Shown one piece after another: positions 21,795 to 29,763 of a DNA stretch of 29,763 nt. The position numbers and the translations under genes were made by a program. The first letter of the stretch is position 1. Each line of letters starts with the position of its first letter. The stretch comes from Nitrosopumilaceae archaeon (GTDB lineage Archaea; Thermoproteota; Nitrososphaeria; Nitrososphaerales; Nitrosopumilaceae), in the NCBI GenBank assembly GCA_013867245.1, contig JACENB010000157.1, forward strand, positions 1 to 29,763, read 5' to 3'. Under the pieces are notes generated by a model that saw nothing but the letters and a program-made list of their open reading frames with translations, was not told the DNA's origin and did not search any database.

Positions 21795-23108
21795 ATGTCT
21801 GTAATTGCACCAAATTTCAAACTAAGTGAGTTTATCAAATCCATTATTGATGATGCAGTTTGGTTCCTTTTGATATTTTCATTAATTGGTTTCCCTGTAA
21901 TCATGATGGTATTATTTTATATCCCAATGCCGGTTATTGATGGAGAATTACTTACACCATTTTTGGCATTTACTTATTTAGCGGATCCAACACGAACACT
22001 TCCAATTGTTCAAGCATTTATGACAACTGACATGTTTAAAGTAATGGCATTTCCTGGATTTGGTTTTGCTGCATTATTAGCTGCCGGTACTATTTTTGTT
22101 GAAAGAAAAATGTTGGCAAAATTACAATTAAGAGTTGGTCCTTTTTACTGTGGAAAAGTAGAAGGCATTTTACAATTAGCAGGTGATGGTTTAAAATTAA
22201 TTTCCAAAGAAATTATCATTCCAGCAAAAGCTGATAAACCCATTTTTTGGGCAGCGCCAGTTCTATTTGTTGCATCTGCAGCAGCATTTGTTGCATTAAT
22301 TCCAGTTGCACCAGGTTGGGTAGTTGCAGATGTAGATATGGGATTGCTAGCTGTTTTTGCTGTAATTGGATTTTTCCCAATTGTAACTATTCTATCTGCA
22401 TGGTCTGCAAATAGTAAATTCCCATTCATTGGAGGAATTAGAGCATTATTCCAAATGGTTTCATTCGAAATTCCATTAATTTTATCTTTGTTGGGCGTTG
22501 TAATGGTTACTGGAACTCTTAACTTATCTGAAATTGCTGCAAGTCAATCTAGTTTCCCATGGATTGTATTTTTACCAGTAGGCGCAATTGTGTTTTTCAT
22601 TACAATGCTTGCAGAATTAGAAAGAATTCCATTTGATTTACCTGAAGCAGAAAGTGAAATTGTTGCTGGTTGGTTAACTGAATTATCTGGAATGATGTAT
22701 GGACTAGTTCAATTAGGAACTTATTTGAAACTTTATGCATTTGCAGCACTGTTTGTTGTATTGTTCCTCGGTGGATGGAATGGACCAATGATAGTTCCAC
22801 CATTCCCAATGGAACTTGCTACTGAAGGAATTGAACTTGGTCCTGTAACTGCAAAGATAGGTGGATTGGAACCAATACTTAGTCAAACAATTACTCAAGA
22901 AATGATTAATGGAACGTTGATGTTTGTTCTAAAGACTGTTGGTGTGATCTTCTTTATACTATTACCAAGAGGTGTTTTCCCAAGAATTAGAATTGATATG
23001 TTGTTAAGTCTTGGATGGACCAAATTGATCGGTCTTGCTTTCGTTAACATCTTTATTGCACTAGCTTTGGTTTACGCTGGAGTGCTCGGGCCAGGAGGAT
23101 TACAATGA
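21795..23108 (+). CDS. nuoH: Complex I subunit H, enlarged
   Basis: The 437-residue membrane protein links the peripheral and membrane arms and forms the quinone entry path. VERKMLAKLQLRVGP (family E-R-x-x-L-x-x-x-Q-x-R-x-G-P) and ELERIPFDLPEAESEIVAGW are diagnostic. It is about 100 residues longer than E. coli NuoH: an extra N-terminal span (residues 21-45) plus loop precede the canonical first helix, and about 40 residues are inserted after GGWNGPM before the last helices. R-x-G-P-N is R-V-G-P-F here. The ATG abuts the nuoD stop, and the stop overlaps the nuoI start (ATGA). Assignment is secure; the meaning of the additions is unknown. Confidence 0.95.
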   Translation: MSVIAPNFKLSEFIKSIIDDAVWFLLIFSLIGFPVIMMVLFYIPMPVIDGELLTPFLAFTYLADPTRTLPIVQAFMTTDMFKVMAFPGFGFAALLAAGTIFVERKMLAKLQLRVGPFYCGKVEGILQLAGDGLKLISKEIIIPAKADKPIFWAAPVLFVASAAAFVALIPVAPGWVVADVDMGLLAVFAVIGFFPIVTILSAWSANSKFPFIGGIRALFQMVSFEIPLILSLLGVVMVTGTLNLSEIAASQSSFPWIVFLPVGAIVFFITMLAELERIPFDLPEAESEIVAGWLTELSGMMYGLVQLGTYLKLYAFAALFVVLFLGGWNGPMIVPPFPMELATEGIELGPVTAKIGGLEPILSQTITQEMINGTLMFVLKTVGVIFFILLPRGVFPRIRIDMLLSLGWTKLIGLAFVNIFIALALVYAGVLGPGGLQ

Positions 23109-23605
23109 CAAATACAGCAACAGGAATTGTACGTGCATTAAATTCTGGAATTAAACATATTGCAACTAAAAGATTCACTCTACGTTATCCTGAAGAGAAA
23201 CTAAAGTTTGTAGGTGATGGTTATCAATTTGATCCATCTACTGGTGTTGGAATTGCTGGACTAAAGGGTCGTCACATGTTATTCCATGATCACTGTACTG
23301 GATGTCAATTATGCTCTATTGCATGTGAGGGTGTTGCTGAAGCTATAGCAATGGTAAAAGTTCCAGAAGAACAAAAACAAAATAAAAAATCTATTATGCC
23401 ACAAATTGATTATGGTAAATGTGTTTTTTGTGGTTTATGTGTAGACGCATGTCCATTTTACGCACTTTACATGACTAATGATTACGAATTATCTTCATTT
23501 AGCAAAGAAGGTTTAATCTATACTCCTGCACAACTTGCAGTCAAACCTTATGTTGAACAAGATAGTGAAATTGTAATTACTAAAAATGGAGCAACTCATG
23601 GCTGA
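23105..23605 (+). CDS. nuoI: Complex I subunit I (two [4Fe-4S] ferredoxin-like)
   Basis: The 166-residue product has the two tetranuclear cluster motifs of NuoI/TYKY: CTGCQLCSIACEGVAEAI and CVFCGLCVDACPFYAL, about 40 residues apart. The first lacks the usual proline after the fourth cysteine (Glu instead). It passes electrons towards NuoB. With no NuoEFG genes in the operon, NuoI may be the entry point for electrons from a soluble donor such as ferredoxin, as proposed for headless complex I relatives. The start ATG overlaps the nuoH stop by four bases; the stop overlaps the nuoJ start. Confidence 0.96.
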   Translation: MTNTATGIVRALNSGIKHIATKRFTLRYPEEKLKFVGDGYQFDPSTGVGIAGLKGRHMLFHDHCTGCQLCSIACEGVAEAIAMVKVPEEQKQNKKSIMPQIDYGKCVFCGLCVDACPFYALYMTNDYELSSFSKEGLIYTPAQLAVKPYVEQDSEIVITKNGATHG

Positions 23606-24110
23606 TGCTGTATTTCTTGCATTAACTGTTATCACAATTGGTTCTGCAATTGCAGCACTTGAAATGAGATCTTTAATTTATGGTTCAATTGCATTGATGG
23701 GAACTCTTGGTGGTATTGCTGGTTTCTTCTTTATACTTGATGCACCATTTGTTGCATTGTTCCAACTAGCAGTTTATGTTGGTTCAATTGCAGTCTTAAT
23801 TTTATTCACTGTAATGCTTGTAAAAAGAGAACTTATCTTTAAAAAAATTGAGGATAGAAAAAGAAAGTTTGCTGGAATTGGTTTAATGTTAATTATTATG
23901 GTATCTTTGGGTGCTGTATTCTTAGACTCTGGAATTAAAACAATAACTACTGATGAACCTGCAGTTGATTTTAGAGATATTGGTACAGACTTTGTCACTT
24001 ACTATTGGCCAGCATTAATTTTGATGGGCTTAATTTTGGCTGGTTCTGTAACTGGTGCATTAGTTTTAGCTAGAAGAGAGGATGTGGAGAATGACCAACG
24101 AGTTAGTTGA
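23598..24110 (+). CDS. nuoJ: Complex I subunit J
   Basis: The product is about 170 residues with five membrane spans, including the NuoJ helix FQLAVYVGSIAVLILFTVML (about residues 55-75), whose conserved Tyr and Gly mark the pi-bulge of TM3 involved in conformational coupling. A charged loop follows, and the C-terminal span ends in charged residues. ATG 23598 overlaps the nuoI stop by eight bases and has GGAG six bases upstream; ATG 23586 is the longer alternative. The 3' end overlaps the nuoK start. Confidence 0.93.
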   Translation: MADAVFLALTVITIGSAIAALEMRSLIYGSIALMGTLGGIAGFFFILDAPFVALFQLAVYVGSIAVLILFTVMLVKRELIFKKIEDRKRKFAGIGLMLIIMVSLGAVFLDSGIKTITTDEPAVDFRDIGTDFVTYYWPALILMGLILAGSVTGALVLARREDVENDQRVS

Positions 24111-24396
24111 TTTTACACTAGTTTCTGTTGCTTTACTGGCAATAGGAATCTATGGACTTGCAGTAAAGCGTAATTTCATTAGAATGTTATTTGCTGTTGA
24201 AATTATTATTAATGCAGCAAATCTTAATCTTGTCGCATTTGGTAGATTTATCCCTGACAGTGCTGGTCAAACTTTGGCATTATTTTCAATTGCAATTGCA
24301 GCAGCAGAGGTAGCTGTTGGATTATCCTTAATCATTGTAGCATACAGAATGTATCAAAATGTCGATATTGCAGACTTTAGGAGCTTGAAAGGATAA
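24091..24396 (+). CDS. nuoK: Complex I subunit K
   Basis: The product is about 101 residues with three membrane spans. FAVEIIINAANLNLVAFG has the conserved glutamate of TM2, and AAAEVAVGLSLII the glutamate of TM3, both in the proton path. ATG 24091 starts MTNELVDF and overlaps nuoJ by 20 bases; ATG 24082 (three residues longer) cannot be excluded. The stop shares one base with the nuoM ATG. Length and motifs are typical. Confidence 0.95.
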   Translation: MTNELVDFTLVSVALLAIGIYGLAVKRNFIRMLFAVEIIINAANLNLVAFGRFIPDSAGQTLALFSIAIAAAEVAVGLSLIIVAYRMYQNVDIADFRSLKG

Positions 24397-25949
24397 TGGA
24401 ATATGCATTATTACAGGCTGTTTTCCTGCCATTACTGTTATCCCCAGTAGCCTATATTCTTGGAAGAAAAGTAGGTCCTACTCCTGCAATGTGGTTTACA
24501 TTTGCAATTTTACTTTACACCACTATTCTAGTAATCAACGCAGCACTATCTGGAACTGTAGAAGAACATTATCCATGGACAGAACAATTTGGTGAATTTG
24601 GTTTCTTACTAGATGGACTTGCTTCACCATTTGCAATTATGATTTATGTTTTGTCTACAATCTTAGCAATCTATTCAAAACCATACATGATTCATAAATT
24701 CCATGAACAATTTGAAGAAGAACAAAAAATTAACCATTCAGAGAGTGGACAGTCTTCTGTTGTTGAATCATCTGCTTTACAAAATTATGTAAATGCTAAA
24801 TCTGGTCTTTACTTTGCACTTTATCTTGTATTTGCAATGGGAATGCTTGGAACAGTTCTTGCAACAAATCTGATTGAATTTTACATTTTCTTTGAAGTTA
24901 TGTTAATTCCAGGTTTCTTTATGGTTGCTTTATGGGGTGATGGACCAAGAAGAAAAATCGGTTTAATGTTCTTATTCTGGACCCATGCTGGTGCAGTTGT
25001 TCTATTACTTGGATTTTTGATGATAGGTCTAACACTTGGTAGCTTTGACTTTGCAGATATTCAAGAATCTGAACTTCCTGCTGACATTGCGATGTATTCA
25101 GCGGTAGCTATTTCGATAGGCCTTGGTGTAAAACTTGCAGTTTTCTTGTATCATATTTGGCTTCCATATGTTCACGGTGCAGCACCTACACCAATCAGTG
25201 CATTATTGTCTCCGGCAATGATTGGAATTGGAGCTTATGGTCTCTTTAGATTAGTTGTTGAATTCTTACCTGTAACATTTTCAGAACTTGCAATTTGGTT
25301 CCATATTTGGGGCCTTGTCACTATGATCTATGGTGGTGCTATGGCATTAATGCAAGATGACTTGAAACGTTTCCTTGCTTATTCAAGTATCAGTCAGATG
25401 GGATATTTGCTATTTGGAATAGGATCAATGTCTGCATACGGTCTTGCTGGTGCTGAAATGATGTATGTTACTCACGCTATTGGAAAAGGTATTCTCTTCA
25501 TGATGGCTGGAATTATTATTGTTAAAGTTGGTACGAGAAGTATTAAGAAACTTGGAGGACTTGCTGGTAAGATGCCAATTACTGCAGTATGTGCAGTTAT
25601 TGGTGCACTCACAATAATGGGAGTACCACCAACCAGTGGATTTATGGGTGAATGGATTATGTTTTACGGTGCATTAGAAACTGCTATTGCAGAAGGTTCT
25701 ACAATTAGAGCCGTAGCATTTGGATTAGGTCTTGTTGCAACTGCATTAACAATGTCTTACATGCTTTGGATGTTGAAACGTGTATTCTTTGGTAAACTTC
25801 CTGAACATCTTCAAAATGTCAAAGAAGGAAGTTGGTACATGACAATTCCAATGATGATATTAGCAGGATTTTCAATTGTAGTGGGAATTTATCCAGATAT
25901 TTTCTTGAAGACAATTATTCCTTACATGAATGGAGTGATGGGGGTTTAG
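24396..25949 (+). CDS. nuoM: Complex I antiporter-like subunit M
   Basis: The 517-residue product is one of three antiporter-like proton-pumping subunits, with about fourteen membrane helices. FEVMLIPGFFMVALWGDG carries the TM5 glutamate and the LIP pattern typical of NuoM; HIWLPYVHGAAPTPISALL has the TM7-8 lysine-partner region, and DDLKRFLAYSSISQMGY is the conserved broken helix with its lysine. A polar insert QKINHSESGQSSVVESS near residue 110 lies in a loop. It follows nuoK and precedes nuoL, the M-L-N order being different from E. coli L-M-N. Confidence 0.95.
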   Translation: MEYALLQAVFLPLLLSPVAYILGRKVGPTPAMWFTFAILLYTTILVINAALSGTVEEHYPWTEQFGEFGFLLDGLASPFAIMIYVLSTILAIYSKPYMIHKFHEQFEEEQKINHSESGQSSVVESSALQNYVNAKSGLYFALYLVFAMGMLGTVLATNLIEFYIFFEVMLIPGFFMVALWGDGPRRKIGLMFLFWTHAGAVVLLLGFLMIGLTLGSFDFADIQESELPADIAMYSAVAISIGLGVKLAVFLYHIWLPYVHGAAPTPISALLSPAMIGIGAYGLFRLVVEFLPVTFSELAIWFHIWGLVTMIYGGAMALMQDDLKRFLAYSSISQMGYLLFGIGSMSAYGLAGAEMMYVTHAIGKGILFMMAGIIIVKVGTRSIKKLGGLAGKMPITAVCAVIGALTIMGVPPTSGFMGEWIMFYGALETAIAEGSTIRAVAFGLGLVATALTMSYMLWMLKRVFFGKLPEHLQNVKEGSWYMTIPMMILAGFSIVVGIYPDIFLKTIIPYMNGVMGV

Positions 25950-25952
25950 ATT

Positions 25953-28028
25953 ATGGCAACTGAATTAATGGGATTTGAAATTACTGCTATAAGCGCTTGG
26001 TTAGTTTGGATTTTGCCATTTGCCGCAGCAATGATAATGCCTGGTATTGGAAAATTATCTCAAAATGCAACAAAATACGTTGCAGTTGGATTTGCTCTAA
26101 TGAGTGCAGTATCAGCTGCTACAATGGTTCCTGTTGCATTAGAAGCTCATGAATTACATGATCAAATAATGTGGATTGAAGCAATTGGTCTTAAAGCTGG
26201 AGTCTTAGCAGATCCACTTTCAATCATAATGGCAAATGTTGTTGCTTGGATTTCTTTCTTGATTATGATTTACAGTACAGGATACATGAAAGGCGATAAA
26301 GACATTACAAGATTCTGGTTCTGGATGATGTTCTTCATCGGTTCAATGCAATTGATTGTATTATCTGATAACTTGTTACAAGTCTTCTTTGGTTGGGAAG
26401 GTGTAGGACTAGCATCTTATGCTTTGATCAGCTTCTGGTATCGTGATAAGAAGAAAGATCATGTTGGTACTGAAGGACGTACAGTTCTTGGAATGTTAGA
26501 TTACTATGCTCCAACACATGCTGGTATGAAGGCATTCATCATGACAAAAGTTGGAGATGTAATGATGATTGCTGGTATGCTTTTGATATTCTTGTTTGCA
26601 GGTACATTTGGATTTAAAGAATTAATGGGTGATACTGATTGGGCAACTGCAATGGCAGCTCAAGGATTGTTAGTTCCTGCATTTGTTTTACTCTTTGGTG
26701 GTGCAATGGGTAAATCCGCCCAATTCCCATTAAATGAATGGTTGTTAGAAGCAATGACTGGACCAACTGCAGTATCTGCATTAATTCATGCTGCTACAAT
26801 GGTTAAAGCAGGTGTCTTCTTGGTTGCAAGAATTGGTCCACTTGTATTTGCTTTAGGTGCTGCAGGAATTTTAGCAGATCAATTCTTTGAAATTGTTGCT
26901 TGGGTTGGTGCAATTACCGCATTATTGTTAGCAACACAAGGTATGGTTAATCCAGAAATTAAGAAAGTCTTAGCATATTCTACAGGTTCTCAAATTGGTT
27001 ACATGATGATGGCTTTAGGTGTAGCAGGATTATCTCATCAATATGTTGATGGTTATACTGCAGGATTTTTCCACTTAATTTCTCACGCAATGTTTAAGGC
27101 TTCATTATTCATGGCAGCAGGTTCTTTACTGCATATTGTTGGCTCTCGATTTATGACCGACATGGGTGGTCTGAGAAAGCATATGAAGAAAACGTATGCA
27201 TTCATGTGGGCCGCAGGTCTTGGTTTAATGGGAGCACCATTTATCACAACAGGTTTCTGGAGTAAAGATGCAATCTTTGCAGCAGTATATGAATCTGGAA
27301 ACGAATGGGCATTACCATTATTCATTATCGCTGTTTTAACTGCCATAATTACAGCATTCTATACCACAAGAATGATTGGTTTGGTATTCTTTGGCAAGAA
27401 GAGTAAACATATTGAAAAGATGGAAGAGGAAGGACATCATATTCATGAAGCATCAGTATCTATGTGGGTCCCATATGGTATTCTTGCAGTACTTACAATT
27501 GGTATTGGTATTATTGGATTATCTGCAGAAGAAGGATTACATCATACGTTTGAATATTATCTTAAAAACTCATTTGGAATTTATAGTTCACATGCAGCAG
27601 CAGAAGAATCTTCAATATTACCAGAATTCTTACAAGGACTTAATCCAGTTGCATTGGGTGCATCCTTAGTAGCATTTGCTACTGGTATTGGATTAGGTTA
27701 CATCTTTTACATTGGAAGATGGGTTGATCCTGTTAAATTTGTAAATTCAAATATTTTCTTTTATGCAATTCACAAGCTTTTCTTAAACAGATGGTATCTT
27801 AACGCAATTGTCTACTGGTGCTTTGTTACAACACCATTATGGTTGGCTAGAGGCGTTTCAAGATACTTTGAGAAAACAGCAATTGATTATGGTATGAATG
27901 ACGGCGTTCAAAAAGCCGCTAGTTGGGGTGCTAAAGTTATTCAAGGAACCCAAACTGGTGTTTCACAATCGTATCTATTTGTATTTGGAGCAGGATTATT
28001 ATTTGTAGTTCTGATATTGTTGATGTAG
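25953..28028 (+). CDS. nuoL: Complex I antiporter-like subunit L
   Basis: The 691-residue product is the distal antiporter-like pump. It has the NuoL motifs FFGWEGVGLASYALISFWY, AQFPLNEWLLEAMTGPTAVSALIHAATMV and KKVLAYSTGSQIGYM, and the long C-terminus of the family, which normally forms a lateral helix along the membrane arm followed by a final span (FVFGAGLLFVVLILLM). A His-rich loop EEEGHHIHEASV lies near residue 495. The ATG is three bases after the nuoM stop. Length is normal for the family; all key lysine and glutamate positions I can recognise are present. Confidence 0.96.
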   Translation: MATELMGFEITAISAWLVWILPFAAAMIMPGIGKLSQNATKYVAVGFALMSAVSAATMVPVALEAHELHDQIMWIEAIGLKAGVLADPLSIIMANVVAWISFLIMIYSTGYMKGDKDITRFWFWMMFFIGSMQLIVLSDNLLQVFFGWEGVGLASYALISFWYRDKKKDHVGTEGRTVLGMLDYYAPTHAGMKAFIMTKVGDVMMIAGMLLIFLFAGTFGFKELMGDTDWATAMAAQGLLVPAFVLLFGGAMGKSAQFPLNEWLLEAMTGPTAVSALIHAATMVKAGVFLVARIGPLVFALGAAGILADQFFEIVAWVGAITALLLATQGMVNPEIKKVLAYSTGSQIGYMMMALGVAGLSHQYVDGYTAGFFHLISHAMFKASLFMAAGSLLHIVGSRFMTDMGGLRKHMKKTYAFMWAAGLGLMGAPFITTGFWSKDAIFAAVYESGNEWALPLFIIAVLTAIITAFYTTRMIGLVFFGKKSKHIEKMEEEGHHIHEASVSMWVPYGILAVLTIGIGIIGLSAEEGLHHTFEYYLKNSFGIYSSHAAAEESSILPEFLQGLNPVALGASLVAFATGIGLGYIFYIGRWVDPVKFVNSNIFFYAIHKLFLNRWYLNAIVYWCFVTTPLWLARGVSRYFEKTAIDYGMNDGVQKAASWGAKVIQGTQTGVSQSYLFVFGAGLLFVVLILLM

Positions 28029-28041
28029 GAGATTTGATGAC

Positions 28042-29526
28042 ATGTTAGAAATTACTTCAACTCCTCTTGTAATAATCGGTATATTGGGTACCGTTGGTAT
28101 TTTACTTCCAATAATTAGTATTGCACGAAAAGAACAAGGTTCTAATTCATTTTATGCCATTATTGCATTTGCAGCATTAATCGTATCTATGGGATATGTT
28201 GGATATCAATTCCTAGAAGAAAATGTGTCTCCGTCTGCTCTGTTTGCTGAAGATGTAGTTGTTGATGATGCATTTGGTGGTTTCTTTGCAATTGCTATGT
28301 TGATAGTTGCTTTGTTCACCACTGTTGGCTCCTTTAATTACATGAGAAAACATAACTCTCCGGCTGTTTACTATTCTCTAATTTTACTTGCAACTATTGG
28401 TATGGTTCTAGTCGCTTACTCAACTGATCTTGTAATGTTATTTGTTGCATGGGAATTAATGAGTATTCCAACATACATTTTGGTTGGATTTAGGAAAAAG
28501 AACCCAAGCTCAAATGAAGCTGCTTTGAAATATTTCTTGTTTGGTGCATTATCTTCAGCAATTATTGTTTATGGTATTTCACTTGCATACGGATTAACTG
28601 GTTCTACAAATATTGGAGAAGTCATTCAAGGTTATTCGACACTTGATCCATCAATGCTTCCATTAGCGTTATTATCTGTAGGATTGTTTATAGCAGGATT
28701 TGGATTCAAGATGGGATTAGTTCCGTTCCATCAATGGCTTCCAGATACCTATGAAGGTGCACCTGCACCAATTACTGCACTTCTTGCAGCAGCAACCAAA
28801 AAAGCTGGATTTGCTGCAACAATTAGAATTGTAATTTTGGGAATGGTGGTACTGCATCTTGATTGGACTTTAGCACTTGGTATAATTGCAGTTATGACGA
28901 TGACTATTGGTAATATTGCAGCAATTATGCAAAAGAATATTTCAAGAATGTTAGCATATTCTAGTATTGCACATGCAGGTTACATTTTGATTGGACTTGC
29001 AGTTGCTCCACATAGTTCTCTAGGTTTACAAGGTTCACTGTATCAGATAATGAATCATGCAGTAATGAAAGGTGCTGCATTTATTGCAATTGCAGGAATT
29101 GTAACAACTCTTGCAGTTACTCATATTGATAAATTAAAAGGACTTGGAAGACGAATGCCTGTAACTGCATTAGGTCTGGTAATTGCATTATTTGCTCTTG
29201 CTGGCGTTCCTCCACTTTCTGGATTCTGGAGTAAATTGATGCTATTTGGAAGTGCATTAGATGCAGGTACTGCACTATGGTGGGCTCCATGGCTTGCAAT
29301 TGCAGGTGTATTAAACAGTGCATTGTCATTAGCTTACTATGGATGGTTAACAAGAAAAATGTACTTTGAAGGTGAAACTGAAAAGAGAGTTATTGAACCA
29401 AGATCTGTTATGGCAATTATGATCATCTCAACAGTCTTCTTGGTAGGATTTGGTGTTTATCCAGAACCATTAATCAAATTTGTAGAACTTGCAACACCAG
29501 TACTTAGTATAGGTTCTATGCCTTAA
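28042..29526 (+). CDS. nuoN: Complex I antiporter-like subunit N
   Basis: The 494-residue product is the third antiporter-like subunit. VAWELMSIPTYILVGF has the TM5 glutamate, VPFHQWLPDTYEGAPAPITALL is the NuoN signature, and NISRMLAYSSIAHAGYILIG carries the broken-helix lysine region. Fourteen or so membrane spans are predicted. AGGAGA at 28026-28031 precedes the ATG by about ten bases, one of the few ribosome binding sites visible in the operon. It is the last nuo gene; its stop overlaps the convergent polyprenyl synthase gene by 11 bases. Confidence 0.96.
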   Translation: MLEITSTPLVIIGILGTVGILLPIISIARKEQGSNSFYAIIAFAALIVSMGYVGYQFLEENVSPSALFAEDVVVDDAFGGFFAIAMLIVALFTTVGSFNYMRKHNSPAVYYSLILLATIGMVLVAYSTDLVMLFVAWELMSIPTYILVGFRKKNPSSNEAALKYFLFGALSSAIIVYGISLAYGLTGSTNIGEVIQGYSTLDPSMLPLALLSVGLFIAGFGFKMGLVPFHQWLPDTYEGAPAPITALLAAATKKAGFAATIRIVILGMVVLHLDWTLALGIIAVMTMTIGNIAAIMQKNISRMLAYSSIAHAGYILIGLAVAPHSSLGLQGSLYQIMNHAVMKGAAFIAIAGIVTTLAVTHIDKLKGLGRRMPVTALGLVIALFALAGVPPLSGFWSKLMLFGSALDAGTALWWAPWLAIAGVLNSALSLAYYGWLTRKMYFEGETEKRVIEPRSVMAIMIISTVFLVGFGVYPEPLIKFVELATPVLSIGSMP

Positions 29527-29763
29527 ATGAAGTAAATTTAATTAATTCTTCTAAATTCATTTTTGCTTCGTTATCTGGAATTTTTCTCAAAAATGATCTA
29601 GCCTTCTCAGAATATTCTTTCAACAATTCTTCCATTTTGTTAAACCCATCTCTTGGATCAACACTTTTCTTAATTAGTAAATTAAATAATTTTTCTTCAT
29701 TTTTCCAATCTAGTAAATCATCTCTTATTTGATATGCAATTCCAAGATTTTTTCCATATCCTG
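29516..29763 (-). CDS. Polyprenyl (geranylgeranyl-type) diphosphate synthase, C-terminal fragment
   Basis: The minus strand reads in from the right edge for 81 codons to a TAG at 29516-29518. The visible part starts GYGKNLGIAYQIRDDLLDW, the second aspartate-rich motif region of trans-polyprenyl synthases (here R-D-D-L-L-D, binding Mg and diphosphate), followed by a helical C-terminus. Such enzymes build C20 or longer chains for archaeal ether lipids or quinone tails; chain length is set by residues outside the window. The 3' end overlaps nuoN by 11 bases in convergent orientation. The family is clear though only the last quarter of the gene is seen. Confidence 0.88.
   Translation of the reverse strand, partial: GYGKNLGIAYQIRDDLLDWKNEEKLFNLLIKKSVDPRDGFNKMEELLKEYSEKARSFLRKIPDNEAKMNLEELIKFTSFKA

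Noticed and set aside
1..29763. Mobile elements, CRISPR array or integrated virus
   Set aside because: No transposase, integrase, inverted terminal repeats, regularly spaced repeats or viral structural genes are seen, and none of the tRNA genes is flanked by a repeated 3' copy that would mark an attachment site.

Overview
The window is AT-rich, compact archaeal DNA. It most resembles a marine ammonia-oxidising thaumarchaeon (Nitrososphaerota, Nitrosopumilus or a close relative). The reasons are the combination of genes: an archaeal Alba chromatin protein, an archaeal-type RFC large subunit, a three-gene biotin-dependent acyl-CoA carboxylase of the kind used in the 3-hydroxypropionate/4-hydroxybutyrate cycle, an 11-subunit complex I without NuoEFG, a polyprenyl (GGPP-type) synthase, and many genes with a TATA box about 24-30 bp before the start codon, meaning little or no leader. 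The assignment is from gene content and memory of the clade; no database search was made.

Layout. 1-314: 5' end of a ferredoxin-NADP reductase-like gene (minus). 438-511: tRNA-Ala(GGC). 513-1049: HEAT-repeat protein. 1161-1448: Alba. 1470-2893: PrpB-like isocitrate lyase/PEP mutase family enzyme and a PadR-type regulator (minus), the latter with a conspicuous double palindrome at its promoter. 2990-6250: succinate dehydrogenase operon sdhA-C-D-B. 6247-6591: MIP18/DUF59 Fe-S maturation protein, sharing one symmetrical TATA box with argH (6640-8097). 8111-8355: divergent tRNA-Lys(TTT) and tRNA-Asp(GTC). 8470-10278: an Ala/Glu-rich coiled-coil protein followed by a glutamyl-tRNA reductase-like protein that lacks the catalytic cysteine. 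10285-11362: DUF1059 mini-protein and a full-length reductase paralogous to the fragment at the left edge. 11441-12238: inositol monophosphatase-family enzyme. 12319-14914: unknown protein, RFC large subunit and cysteine-rich protein in a tight cluster. 14976-18565: carboxylase beta subunit, biotin carboxylase, biotin carrier. 18576-19040: PrxQ-type peroxiredoxin. 19142-29526: complex I operon nuoA-B-C-D-H-I-J-K-M-L-N. 29516-29763: 3' end of a polyprenyl synthase gene (minus).

The genes describe a respiratory and carbon-fixation core. Complexes I and II feed the quinone pool. The carboxylase makes malonyl-CoA and methylmalonyl-CoA for autotrophic CO2 fixation. The MIP18 protein may help mature the many Fe-S subunits, and the polyprenyl synthase supplies isoprenoid chains for lipids and quinone. 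No gap between genes exceeds about 125 bp, and the gaps hold promoters or short T-rich ends. I see no mobile element, CRISPR array, rRNA or integrated virus.

The most unusual items are: the reductase-like protein without its catalytic Cys, His and C-terminal domain; two adjacent tRNAs with non-canonical arm bases; the tandem palindrome at the padR start; a single TATATATA placed correctly for two divergent leaderless genes; and a NuoD whose quinone-site tyrosine appears replaced.
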